DNA of 64,000 bases from assembly GCA_030041045.1 (NCBI GenBank), contig JASHOQ010000047.1, positions 62,001 through 126,000 of the forward strand, read 5' to 3'. Each line of letters opens with the position of its first letter. Position 1 is the stretch's first letter. Shown here piece by piece: positions 25,866-33,676 of this stretch. Origin of the DNA: Acidobacteriaceae bacterium (GTDB lineage: Bacteria; Acidobacteriota; Terriglobia; Terriglobales; Acidobacteriaceae). The notes under the pieces are model-generated. The model did no database searches. It worked only from the letters and a program-made list of their open reading frames with translations, and was not told where the DNA came from. A program made the position numbers and the translations under genes.

Positions 25866-26444
25866 TTACGGCTGTGCCAGCCGGGAGGTTACATTTCCGA
25901 CACTGGCATCCAGCAATGCCTTGGTGATTGCGGCTGCCCGCTCCAGCGGTGTGCCCGGCCCGATGGAGACGATCTCGAAGCCAAACTTGCGATAGGTATC
26001 TTCATGGATGCGCTCAAAGCGCAGAGCTTCTTCGAGGCTGATGCGGCGCGCTTCGGTCCTGGCAATGAATCCAAGGTTGCGCAGGAGGAAGACCTGCCTC
26101 TCGAAAATCTGCTCCGCCCGTATCCGTTCCAACTCGCGCTCAAGACCCCCGGTTACGGGCATGCGAAGAAAGGCCGCCAGCGCCGCGGTGCAAACCGCCG
26201 AGCGGTCGTGGAACTGGAAGGCAACCGGCTCGGCCGCGGCGCGAGTCTGCCGGACCTTCTGCAATTCGGCGACTGAGTCGAGAAAGGACGCGCCGGTCCA
26301 GGGCTCGGCGATTCCCTGCGCCTGCTGCAGAGCGATGAGATCGGTCGCGGCCTCTTCGACAACGCCGAAGCCCTGGAGCTCAAGCTGGCGCAGAACGACG
26401 GTTTTTCCCGCGCCGGGCGCGCCGGTGAGGATGTACCTTTTCAT
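25866..26444 (-). CDS. AAA-type P-loop ATPase in trp operon
   Basis: The 192-residue product begins with a Walker A motif GAPGAGKT (residues about 8-15) after the strand MKRYILTG. An EEAATDLI helix, [15 protein letters not shown] and [31 protein letters not shown] follow. This fits the small stand-alone nucleotide-binding family often listed as AAA_28, with roles seldom tested. Its start overlaps the trpF stop by four bases, so it is translated with trpF, but no known Trp pathway step needs it. Confidence 0.75.
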   Translation of the reverse strand: MKRYILTGAPGAGKTVVLRQLELQGFGVVEEAATDLIALQQAQGIAEPWTGASFLDSVAELQKVRQTRAAAEPVAFQFHDRSAVCTAALAAFLRMPVTGGLERELERIRAEQIFERQVFLLRNLGFIARTEARRISLEEALRFERIHEDTYRKFGFEIVSIGPGTPLERAAAITKALLDASVGNVTSRLAQP

Positions 26445-27178
26445 TGGCTGGCGGCAGCACGTGCGTTGGCGATGAACGCGCGCACCTTGGCCGCGTCCTT
26501 TTGCCCCGGCGCAGACTCTACGCCGCTGACCACATCCACGCCCCAGGGCTTGAGCCGCGCAATCGCCTCGGCCACGTTCTCCGGCGTGAGCCCGCCCGCC
26601 GCGATAAGGCGCTCACGCGCCCCTGAGTTTTGGAAAAGAGCTGCGGCGGCGAGGGACCAATCGTAAGGCATGCCCGTCCCGCCCACGGCCGTCGCCGTGC
26701 GCGAATCGACCAGGACCGCATCAATAGTCGCGGGATCGAAAAAGCGCCGCTTAGGGGCTAAAGCCCCCTCTTCTCTCTCCGCGCTTGCGGCACGGCTGAA
26801 GCCGTGCCCTGTTACAAGACCCGCTTGTCCAGCGGCATTCTCCGCATCAAAATGCACGACGCCGAGAATTCGCAACTTCGAACCGAATCGCGCGCGGAGT
26901 TGCGCCGGCAGCGTGGGCGGCGCACTAAAGTGCAGCTGCACCCCGGTCAGGCCGCACGCCGTCACCGTGGCCGCAATCTCGTCCAGCGGCGCATCTACAA
27001 ACACGCCGATCTTCTCAATCCCAGCCGGCAGCGCGGGCACAATCGCCGCCACCTGCTCCGGCGTCACGCGCCGCGGGCTGGGCGCGAACACGAACCCGAG
27101 CGCGTCGGCACCTGCGTTTGCGGCCACCAGCGCGTCCTCAAGCGAGGTGTTGGCGCAGATCTTAATCCACAAGCTCAT
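26441..27178 (-). CDS. trpF: Phosphoribosylanthranilate isomerase with repeat-encoded insert
   Basis: The 245-residue product is longer than the usual ~205. It keeps the N-terminal [34 protein letters not shown] (catalytic Cys8), VQLHF, the strand DAVLVDS and the phosphate-binding GGTG and [10 protein letters not shown]. It isomerises PRA to CdRP. Residues about 119-146 (ending EGALAPKRR) are encoded by an interspersed palindromic repeat (26743-26822) and fall between barrel strands VVHFDAEN and TIDAVLVDS. The frame stays open. It overlaps trpC and the ATPase gene by four bases each. Confidence 0.9.
   Translation of the reverse strand: MSLWIKICANTSLEDALVAANAGADALGFVFAPSPRRVTPEQVAAIVPALPAGIEKIGVFVDAPLDEIAATVTACGLTGVQLHFSAPPTLPAQLRARFGSKLRILGVVHFDAENAAGQAGLVTGHGFSRAASAEREEGALAPKRRFFDPATIDAVLVDSRTATAVGGTGMPYDWSLAAAALFQNSGARERLIAAGGLTPENVAEAIARLKPWGVDVVSGVESAPGQKDAAKVRAFIANARAAASQ
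26743..26822. repeat. Bipartite GCTGAAGC palindromic repeat, copy 4, inside trpF
   Basis: AGGGGCTAAAGCCCC (26753-26767), a spacer with GCGCTTGC, and GGCACGGCTGAAGCCGTGCC (26789-26808) followed by CTGTTACAAGAC. Both palindromes and the tail match the intergenic copies at 9400 and 29743. Here the whole unit is translated in frame on the minus strand. Confidence 0.88.
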
Positions 27179-28047
27179 TTTGCGGCCTTCACCTGCTTGA
27201 GGAGCGCCTCGAGCGCCGCACCGGGGTCCGGCTGCCGCATCAGGCTCTCGCCGATCAGGAATGCGTTGAATCCCGCCTGCCGCATGCGCGCAATATCCTG
27301 CGCCGTCAAGAGCCCGCTCTCGGTCACGCGCACCACGCTCTCCGGAATCCGCTCGATCAGCGCGAGCGAGGTGTCGAGGGTGACCTCGAAGGTTCTCAGG
27401 TCGCGGTTGTTCACGCCGATGGCGGCGACGCCGTTGACGCCCAGCGCGGCGATTTCCGTGTCGATTCCCGTGACGATTCCCATGACGATTCCCGAATCCA
27501 GCACGCGGTCGAGCTCGTCTTGCGTGTGTACCTCAACCAGCACATCGAGAGAGAAGCCGTTGGCCACGGCGGTAAGATGCTTCATCTCCGCGTTGGTGAG
27601 GGCCGCGGCAATGAGCAGAATCGCGTCTGCGCGATAGGCCCGCGCTTCGACGATCTGGTATTCGTCAAAGATGAAGTCCTTGCGCAGGCAGGGAAGCGGC
27701 GCCGCGGCCGAAGCCAATTGCAAATTGCGCAGGCTGCCCTGGAAATACGGTTCGTCCGTGAGCACGGAGAGCGCCGCGGCCCCTCCGGCGCGATAGCGGC
27801 GCGCGACCCATGCGGGATCGAATTCCGCGCGGATCACGCCCTTCGACGGCGACGCCTTTTTTACCTCGGCAATCACTGCCGTGCCCGACGCGGCCTGCCG
27901 GCGCAGAGCGGACGCCCATCCCCGCGGATGGTGCGCCAGCGCGCGCCGTTCGAGCTCGCCCAGCGGCGTGACCGCTTTGCTCGCGGCAACGGTGGTGCGC
28001 GTCGAAGCCAGAATGGTTTCGAGAAATGTGTCGGGCCGCACGGTCAT
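27175..28047 (-). CDS. trpC: Indole-3-glycerol phosphate synthase with repeat expansion
   Basis: From ATG 28047 the product has 290 residues. The TIM-barrel motifs are [13 protein letters not shown] (catalytic Lys), [68 protein letters not shown] and [12 protein letters not shown]. It closes the indole ring from CdRP. Between [10 protein letters not shown] and AIGVNNRDL there is an extra stretch of tetrapeptides ([16 protein letters not shown]) encoded by a 12-bp tandem repeat. Most TrpC proteins have only a few residues here. It overlaps trpF by four bases. Confidence 0.9.
   Translation of the reverse strand: MTVRPDTFLETILASTRTTVAASKAVTPLGELERRALAHHPRGWASALRRQAASGTAVIAEVKKASPSKGVIRAEFDPAWVARRYRAGGAAALSVLTDEPYFQGSLRNLQLASAAAPLPCLRKDFIFDEYQIVEARAYRADAILLIAAALTNAEMKHLTAVANGFSLDVLVEVHTQDELDRVLDSGIVMGIVTGIDTEIAALGVNGVAAIGVNNRDLRTFEVTLDTSLALIERIPESVVRVTESGLLTAQDIARMRQAGFNAFLIGESLMRQPDPGAALEALLKQVKAAK
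27451..27494. repeat. 12-bp tandem repeat within trpC
   Basis: Units on the plus strand are GATTTCCGTGTC (27451-27462), GATTCCCGTGAC (27463-27474), GATTCCCATGAC (27475-27486) and a partial GATTCCCG. The period of 12 keeps the reading frame and adds four residues per unit. Decayed units seem to continue on the 5' (27420) side. Confidence 0.8.
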
Positions 28048-28117
28048 GCTCTTGGGTTGAGTATACGAGCGTGGGAACGAAACCATGCGCGAATGAATTT
28101 CAGAATCAGCGCGCCTG

Positions 28118-29599
28118 TCAACGCGCATCGCCGCGCGCGCCTGCGTCCAGCGTCTCCTGTCGCAGCGCCGCCAGTTCCCGCGCCGCCTGGCGTCCCAGCC
28201 GGATGCAGTCGGGGACGCCGATGCCGTCATAGGCATTGCCGGCGAGGCGCAGCCCTGGAAGCGAAGATACGCGCACGCGAATGCGCTCCATGCGTTCCTT
28301 GTGGCCCACCGCGTATTGCGCCATGGCGCGCCGCCAGCGGGTTACCTGCGCGTGTTCCGGCTCCATTGCAACTCCGAGAATTCTTGTGCCCAGAATCGCA
28401 GCCAGCTCCTGGCGCACGGTCGCAATCAGCGTTGCGTCCGTTTCCTCGAGCAGCGCCTGGCGGCGTGCGCCGCCGAGAAAGGCGCGCAGCACGGCTTTGC
28501 CCGGCGGCGTGCGACCCAGAAACTTGCGATGGGCAAAGGTGCAGGCCAGCGTGGCGCGTCCTTCGCTCACCGGAACAAGAAAACCGAAACCCTCCGGCAG
28601 CGCGCCGATCTGCTCTTCGCCGTAAACCAGGTTCACGGTAATCGAAGAAGAATATGGAATTGCGGCGAGCTCTTCGCCCAGCTCGCGATCGACCGCGTTC
28701 AAGAGCAAACCCGCGGCCCACGCGGGCGTGGCGAGGATCACGCCGTCGAAAGCCGTACCGGGCGCGCGCACATCCTGCTCCGTTTTTATAAGCCATCCCT
28801 CGCCCGCGCGTTCAAGCCCACTCACCGCTGTGGATGTGCGTACCGACTCCGGATCGAGCCGCGCAACCAGCGCGTCTACCAATTGCTGCATCCCGCCACG
28901 CAGGGTGGTGAAGACCGCTCCGCTGTTCGACCCTTTGGACGAGACCTTGGCCGCGGCCCGCATGGCGCGATGGGCGGCCAGCATGCCGCGCGTCAGCGAT
29001 CCATGCTTCCGCTCCATTTCCACCAGACGCGGTAGCACCGTTTGCGCGCTGAGTTGCGCCGCGTCGCCGCCATAGATTCCGCTGAGCAGCGGGTCGGCCA
29101 GGCGGTCGACGGCTTCCGCGCCAAAATGCCTCTCCACCAGCGCAGCCACCGACTCATCGCCCGCAGCCGGCCGCGGCGGATGCAGCAGCTCGAGCGCCAT
29201 CCGGAGTTTAGTGCGCACGCTGAACAGCCGCGTGGTTGCGGTGGGAATCAACCGCGTGGGCACCAGGAACATCAGGCCGTCAGGCAGGGCAGTGAGCCGG
29301 TTGTTCACCACGATCCATGTCCGGCGCGCGGCGTCGTTCGAGGGCAACAGGTCGTCGCCGAGTCCGAGCTCGCGGCAGAGCTGCGCCGCCGCGGTCTTCT
29401 CTGAAATGAACGAGTCCGGCCCGCGCTCGAGCACCGCGCCGTCCACAATCTCCGAGGAGAGCGTGCCGCCCAGCCGCGACTGCGATTCAAAGAGCGTGTA
29501 GCTCATCGGCGCACCGGCAGCGCGCGCCTTCTCGAGCTCATAGGCCGCGGCCAGCCCGGCAATGCCGCCTCCGATGATGGCTAATTGCAAACGGGGCAC
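28118..29599 (-). CDS. hemY: Protoporphyrinogen/coproporphyrinogen oxidase, HemY type
   Basis: The 493-residue flavoprotein starts with a dinucleotide-binding motif IIGGGIAGLAAAYELEKA (after a GTG start). It has LGGTLSSEIVDGAVLERGPDSFISEKTAA, a mid-chain ADPLLSGIYGGD, FDGVILATPAW, and the C-terminal FAD motif LRLAGNAYDGIGVPDCIRLGRQAA. It oxidises a porphyrinogen in the last part of heme synthesis; the protoporphyrin versus coproporphyrin route cannot be told by eye. It lies 70 bp upstream of trpC on the same strand. The upstream radical SAM gene may belong to the same theme. Confidence 0.9.
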   Translation of the reverse strand: MPRLQLAIIGGGIAGLAAAYELEKARAAGAPMSYTLFESQSRLGGTLSSEIVDGAVLERGPDSFISEKTAAAQLCRELGLGDDLLPSNDAARRTWIVVNNRLTALPDGLMFLVPTRLIPTATTRLFSVRTKLRMALELLHPPRPAAGDESVAALVERHFGAEAVDRLADPLLSGIYGGDAAQLSAQTVLPRLVEMERKHGSLTRGMLAAHRAMRAAAKVSSKGSNSGAVFTTLRGGMQQLVDALVARLDPESVRTSTAVSGLERAGEGWLIKTEQDVRAPGTAFDGVILATPAWAAGLLLNAVDRELGEELAAIPYSSSITVNLVYGEEQIGALPEGFGFLVPVSEGRATLACTFAHRKFLGRTPPGKAVLRAFLGGARRQALLEETDATLIATVRQELAAILGTRILGVAMEPEHAQVTRWRRAMAQYAVGHKERMERIRVRVSSLPGLRLAGNAYDGIGVPDCIRLGRQAARELAALRQETLDAGARGDAR

Positions 29600-29742
29600 C
29601 CTTCAAGATTGACACGAATCTCCCACGGTTCGCCCGCTGAGAGCGCGGAAAAGAGTCTCACTCTCTGCCTTGCGGCACCGCAAAATCCGGAATCCTTAGA
29701 GTCGGTTGCACAAATGGCTTGGGACCATAAAGGAACTATCTT

Positions 29743-29808
29743 CGGGAGCTGAAGCCCTAATGTTTGTGCGGCGCTTGCGGCCCGGCTAAAGCCGTGCCCT
29801 TTTACAAA
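29743..29808. repeat. Bipartite GCTGAAGC palindromic repeat, copy 5
   Basis: GGGAGCTGAAGCCCT, then GGCGCTTGCGGC, then CCCGGCTAAAGCCGTGCCCT followed by TTTACAAACC. It is nearly the same as copy 3. It occupies the 228-bp gap between the radical SAM gene and hemY. Confidence 0.8.
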
Positions 29809-29827
29809 CCCGTTTATGCAACCATCT

Positions 29828-31048
29828 CTAGAGCGTCACCAGTTCGGCAGCCGATGCCGCCCTGCGTGCCGCAGAGAGTGAGTCTTCGGCGGGCGCCGTC
29901 CAGTTGCGCGGCTGGTAGATGCAGCACGGCTCTGCGGCGAGCGGGTTGCCGGTGACGGCGTAGGCGCGAGCGCGCGAACCGCCGCAAATCTCCTTGTACT
30001 CGCAGGCGCCGCACTTGCCTGCGAGCCGCGAAGAATCGCGCAGAGCGCGGAAGATGGGGGCGTTGCGGTAAATCTCGGCGAGCGGCGTCTGGCGGATGTT
30101 GCCCGCGTATAGGGGAAGAAAGCCGCTGGGATACACATTGCCCACGTGAGAGATGAAGAGAAATCCCTTGCCGTCGTTCACGCGCCGCGTGGCCCAACTG
30201 CGGTTGCGCACGCCGGCATCGGCCGTGGGAGCGCCCGGTTCGTAGGCGGGGGCGGGCTCGTGCGGATGTCCATTTCCGTGCCCATGGCCCATGCGCCGTT
30301 CCTCGAGATGGTGCTGCAGCAGATAGCGGCGGTAGTGCATCGCCTCGGTGGTCTTGATCTGGAAGTTGACGCGCTGGGACAGCTCGTAGATCTTGGCAAA
30401 AACCTGCTCGAATTCCTCGCCCGTGAGCAGGTCGTTCAACTGCCCGCGGCCCACGGGAACCAGAAAGAACACGTTCCACATCACGATGGCCTGTTTCTCG
30501 AACAGCGCGCAGAGGTTGTCGAGATCATGCGCGTTGTGCCGGCTGATGGTGGTATGCACCTGGATGGGAATCCCGGCTTCGTTGGCCCACGCAATCGCCT
30601 GAAGGGTGCGCGCCCAGGTGCCCGGAACTCCGCGGAAAGCGTCGTGAATTTCGGGTGTCGAGCCGTCCAGCGAAATTCCCAGCCGCACCAGTCCCGCCGC
30701 CTTCAATTTGAAGACGGCCTCACGGGTGAGCAGCGGCGTGGCGCTTGGCGTGAGGGCCACGTGCACACCCTTGGCGGCGGCGTAGCGGATGAGTTCAAAC
30801 ACATCCGCGCGCTTCAGCGGGTCGCCCCCGGTGAGCACAAAGATGGGCACATGCAGGCCGGCGATCTGATCGATCAACGCCTTCGCTTCGGCGTTGGTCA
30901 ACTGGTCGGGGTGGGCAAGGGGCTGCGCGGCCGCACGGCAATGCTTGCAGGCCAAGTCACAGGATTGCGTGACCTCCCAGATGGCAAGAAACGGAGATTC
31001 GTCGTAGTCGATCCCGCCGCGTGCAGGAATCTGATGCATGGGCTGCAT
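29828..31048 (-). CDS. Radical SAM/SPASM protein, Ahb/NirJ-like group
   Basis: From ATG 31048 (GGAGG upstream) the product has 406 residues. The radical SAM cluster motif is Cys30-x3-Cys34-x2-Cys37 (CDLACKHC). TGGDPLKR and GISLDGSTPEIHDAFRG are the SAM-binding strands. The SPASM region has Cys346, Cys349, Cys355 and Cys375/376 (KCGACEYKEICGG), enough for an auxiliary 4Fe-4S cluster. The profile resembles the heme-type radical SAM set (AhbC/AhbD/NirJ) and TIGR04053. A His-rich stretch GHGHGNGHPH (264-273) lies between the two domains. Proximity to hemY favours tetrapyrrole or cofactor work, which is inference. Confidence 0.8.
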   Translation of the reverse strand: MQPMHQIPARGGIDYDESPFLAIWEVTQSCDLACKHCRAAAQPLAHPDQLTNAEAKALIDQIAGLHVPIFVLTGGDPLKRADVFELIRYAAAKGVHVALTPSATPLLTREAVFKLKAAGLVRLGISLDGSTPEIHDAFRGVPGTWARTLQAIAWANEAGIPIQVHTTISRHNAHDLDNLCALFEKQAIVMWNVFFLVPVGRGQLNDLLTGEEFEQVFAKIYELSQRVNFQIKTTEAMHYRRYLLQHHLEERRMGHGHGNGHPHEPAPAYEPGAPTADAGVRNRSWATRRVNDGKGFLFISHVGNVYPSGFLPLYAGNIRQTPLAEIYRNAPIFRALRDSSRLAGKCGACEYKEICGGSRARAYAVTGNPLAAEPCCIYQPRNWTAPAEDSLSAARRAASAAELVTL

Positions 31049-31123
31049 AAGGCCTCCAGCGCGAGCGCGGCCCCGGAGAGCCGCGATCCGGTTCCAGAAG
31101 AGCAGCAAGGAACCCTGTCGGGC

Positions 31124-31139
31124 TGTGATTGGGATCACG
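31124..31139. promoter_or_regulatory. Crp/Fnr-type dyad 1
   Basis: TGTGA-TTGGGA-TCACG matches the TGTGA-N6-TCACA consensus in 9 of 10 positions. It lies 75 bp upstream of the radical SAM start and 270 bp upstream of the stress-protein start, in their shared divergent region. Confidence 0.6.
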
Positions 31140-31316
31140 TTCGGTCTTCGGCGGAAAGCTCGACCACGCGTGACTGGACAAATTTCCTGAAATGAGGTGA
31201 CAATGAGATATCTGTGGAGGGTTGTGGAAATCCCGGCGTAACCCTCGGCTGCGAGCCATTGACCACGCTCCCGAATCCGTGCATCGGGCCCTCTTTCGAG
31301 TGAGATCGATCTACCG

Positions 31317-31332
31317 CGTGAGATAGATCACA
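31317..31332. promoter_or_regulatory. Crp/Fnr-type dyad 2
   Basis: CGTGA-GATAGA-TCACA matches TGTGA-N6-TCACA in 9 of 10 positions. It is 77 bp upstream of the universal stress protein start codon, a usual distance for an activator site. Confidence 0.6.
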
Positions 31333-31408
31333 GAAGGTTGTGCGGCCAGTCACCGCAAGCAGTTCGTCCCGATGGATATATTTTGGTACGCACCTCAAGG
31401 AGGTTCCC

Positions 31409-32368
31409 ATGGCGGTCTTATTCAAGCCGGGCTGGACGAAACCCTCCACCCTTCTGTTTGCCTCCGAAATACCCGCGAACGAAAAGGCGTTTTCGTTTGC
31501 GCTGGCCCAGGCAAAGGAGTCTGGCGCCGATTTTATCCTTTTTCATGCCTATGACACGCTGGTGGTTTCCACGGCGGAGAATTCGGGCGTGCGTTACTAC
31601 GATTACGCCGCAGCGGCGCGTACGGAGAAGCATCAACTGGAGCCGCTGGCGGAACGGGTTCGCGCCGAGGGCGTGAAATGCGAAGTGGTAGTGCGCCCGG
31701 GAATGCCCGCGGATCAGATTCTGGCCTTCACGCGTGAGCGGGAGATCGATCGCATCGTGATGGGCACGCATTCTCCCGGTCCCATCGGCAAGCTGCTGGT
31801 GGGCTCGGTTGCGGAGGCGGTTCTGCGCAGCGCCAGCGTACCGGTTTATATCATTGGACCGCAGGTGGTCGACGGCGCTTATCGCGATTTCGCCACCCGG
31901 ACCATTCTTTGCGCCGCCAGCTTGCTCGAGTCGAGCGCGGTGGTGGCCGCCTTTGCCGCGGAACTGGCCGCGCAGCATCGCGCCCGCTTGATCCTGCAGC
32001 ACGTGATTCGCCCGCAGGATCGCGTCCGGCTCCTTGCCGGCCGGTCGCTCGATCAGTTGGAAGCCGACATGCTTGCGCTGGTTCCCGCCGCATTGCAAGG
32101 CAAAATCGCCATCCAGACGATCGTGGTTCCGGGCGATCCGACCGAGGAGCTGTTGTATCAGAGCCGCACGCAGCAGGCTGACCTTGTGGTGCTGGGTGCG
32201 CAGGGCGCCTCAGCCTTTGCCGCGGTTACGCGCCACGGCGTGGTGTACAAGGTACTGGCGCACTCCAACTGCCCCGTGATTACGCTTTCGCCCGTGGTAC
32301 TTGGCGAATCCGGATTGAAGGCGGAAAAACCGCAGCCGGTCGAGGAATACATGGCCGGAGTCTTTTAG
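31409..32368 (+). CDS. Universal stress protein, two tandem UspA domains
   Basis: From ATG 31409 (AAGGAGG, ideal spacing) the product has 319 residues. Domain 1 (about 12-150) ends IVMGTHSPGPIGKLLVGSVAEAVLRSASVPVYII, with the G-x2-G-x9-G(S/T) ATP-binding loop of Usp proteins. Domain 2 (about 165-300) ends VLGAQGASAFAAVTRHGVVYKVLAHSNCPVITL, where the loop is less perfect. Tandem Usp proteins act in starvation, redox or low-oxygen stress. Two Crp/Fnr-like sites upstream agree with that. A terminator follows directly. Confidence 0.9.
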   Translation: MAVLFKPGWTKPSTLLFASEIPANEKAFSFALAQAKESGADFILFHAYDTLVVSTAENSGVRYYDYAAAARTEKHQLEPLAERVRAEGVKCEVVVRPGMPADQILAFTREREIDRIVMGTHSPGPIGKLLVGSVAEAVLRSASVPVYIIGPQVVDGAYRDFATRTILCAASLLESSAVVAAFAAELAAQHRARLILQHVIRPQDRVRLLAGRSLDQLEADMLALVPAALQGKIAIQTIVVPGDPTEELLYQSRTQQADLVVLGAQGASAFAAVTRHGVVYKVLAHSNCPVITLSPVVLGESGLKAEKPQPVEEYMAGVF

Positions 32369-32390
32369 CTTCGCCAAGGTCCGCGTAGAC

Positions 32391-32434
32391 AAAGACGCCG
32401 CCCTCCTGCACTGAAGTGGCGGCGTTTTCTTTTG
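32391..32434. terminator. Rho-independent terminator between convergent genes
   Basis: ACGCCGCC pairs with GGCGGCGT around a ~16-base loop, with AAA before and TTTTCTTTT after. The A-rich 5' side means it can also end the minus-strand DUF3309-type gene. Confidence 0.8.
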
Positions 32435-32447
32435 CTCTCGGCACAGA

Positions 32448-32597
32448 TCAGATCACGCGCAGAAGCAGCAGGATCACTACGATCGTGAGCAGCAGGCTGA
32501 CCGTGCCGCCGCCGTAATAGCCCCACCCCGGACCCATTCTGTACCCGCCATAACCAAAACCGAAGATCAAAAGGATAAGAATGATCAGCAGCAGCAT
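32448..32597 (-). CDS. DUF3309-like small membrane protein (49 aa)
   Basis: The short frame from ATG 32597, with AAGGAG upstream, encodes MLLLIILILLIFGFGYGG followed by a Gly/Tyr/Trp-rich turn (RMGPGWGYYGGG) and a second hydrophobic segment, SLLLTIVVILLLL. The two-helix hairpin with a glycine-rich turn is the DUF3309 pattern. Its function is unknown, and relatives often lie near stress genes such as CsbD and Usp, as here. It is convergent with the Usp gene. Confidence 0.75.
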   Translation of the reverse strand: MLLLIILILLIFGFGYGGYRMGPGWGYYGGGTVSLLLTIVVILLLLRVI

Positions 32598-32920
32598 GCA
32601 AGCTCCTTCCTTGTCGCCATTCGCAAACTTGAGCCTGTATCGACTCGCGACCGGTCACCATCCCCGGGCAACGTCCTTCCAGGAATGTCAGCACGAGCGC
32701 GCAGCTCTTCGACTCGAGTTCGAATTGGCGGCATCAAAGCGAATTTCTATATGCTTCATGCACTCGATCAGCGAGCTGGATCGCCGCAAATCTCTTCGTC
32801 AGATGCCTTCTTGCTGAATGAGGCTGCTCGCCCCAGGCCGGGCAGTTGCGGCGAACAACCCCGAGGAGTAGGCAGGCGTCCAAGCCTGAGGTGTTTGAGG
32901 AGTGGAAGTGAGGTCAAGGC
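32598..32920. other. Divergent intergenic region between two small stress genes
   Basis: No gene or repeat is recognised in these 323 bp. The region must hold the promoters for the DUF3309-like gene (minus) and the lmo0937-like gene (plus). A Gly-Ala style palindrome is not seen and no -35/-10 pair is convincing enough to report. Confidence 0.4.
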
Positions 32921-33073
32921 ATGCTTTGGACAATCTTTGTAATCCTACTGGTCCTCTGGCTGTTGGGAGTTGTCACTTCCTACACGCTGGGGGGATTCAT
33001 TCACATTCTGCTTGTCATCGCACTTGTGGTGCTGTTGATCCAGTTGATTACCGGACGCAGACCCGTGGTTTGA
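32921..33073 (+). CDS. lmo0937-family small membrane protein (50 aa)
   Basis: ATG 32921 opens a 50-residue frame, MLWTIFVILLVLWLLGVVT followed by SYTLGGFIHILLVIALVVLL and a basic end QLITGRRPVV. The MLWTI-x-LWLLG start, GGFIHILLVIA middle and basic C-terminus are the pattern of the lmo0937/DUF5670 family. The role is unknown, commonly linked to envelope stress. It precedes CsbD by 92 bp and may share its transcript. Confidence 0.8.
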   Translation: MLWTIFVILLVLWLLGVVTSYTLGGFIHILLVIALVVLLIQLITGRRPVV

Positions 33074-33164
33074 GGCCGGGGCGCAGGTGCGAAAGGACGC
33101 GCGAGCCCGCGCAAGACGGAGCTCGTCTCTTGCAGTAACCCCGAATCCACGGAGGTGGGATTTT

Positions 33165-33443
33165 ATGGATAAAGATAGAGTAAAAGGCGCAATCAACGAT
33201 GCAGCCGGCCGCGCCGAGCGGCAGGCGGGTGAGTGGACCGGCGACACGAATGCGCAGGTGGAAGGCTCGCTGCAGCAGGCCAAAGGAAAGGCGCAAAAGG
33301 CCTGGGGGAACATCAAGGATGCGGCTCGCGACGCGAGCAACAAAGCGAGCAGGGAAGCCGAGCGCGAACACAAAGCCGACCGCGCCGAGGAAATCGAACG
33401 CGAGCGCGAAGATGCCGCGCACGAGCACCATCACGGCGCGTAA
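33165..33443 (+). CDS. CsbD family stress protein
   Basis: From ATG 33165 (CGGAGG nine bases upstream) the product has 92 residues. The N-terminal MDKDRVKGAINDAAGRAERQ and the GSLQQAKGKAQKAWGNIKDA helix define CsbD. The rest is a charged helical extension ending HEHHHGA. CsbD is induced by general stress (sigma-B in Bacillus); its mechanism is unknown. A strong terminator follows at 33515. Confidence 0.88.
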   Translation: MDKDRVKGAINDAAGRAERQAGEWTGDTNAQVEGSLQQAKGKAQKAWGNIKDAARDASNKASREAEREHKADRAEEIEREREDAAHEHHHGA

Positions 33444-33514
33444 GGACGGCAGGCGACAGCCATGGTCGAAGGCTTGAAACCTAAATCAGACCCGTAATCA
33501 GGGCATCTTGAATG

Positions 33515-33568
33515 CGAAAAACCGGCAGGCGGCGCAAGAGTTCGAGCCGCGCGCCGGTTTTTCTTTTT
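33515..33568 (+). terminator. Rho-independent terminator after csbD
   Basis: AAAAACCGGC pairs with GCCGGTTTTT with additional inner pairing (GGCGGC/GCCGC), followed by CTTTTT. It separates the stress genes from pgl. Confidence 0.85.
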
Positions 33569-33676
33569 GGCCTGCCGCTCTTCGAGCTTCAGCCCACGAG
33601 AAAAAATACTGGAGGCCGAATCGGGTGTGATCGTTCCTCCGGCCCCTCCGTGTAAGGTAGAACTCGGAGGGGCAAC

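Noticed and set aside
28236..29035. Plus-strand frames opposite hemY
   Set aside because: They run antisense to a gene with intact flavoprotein motifs and have shadow composition.
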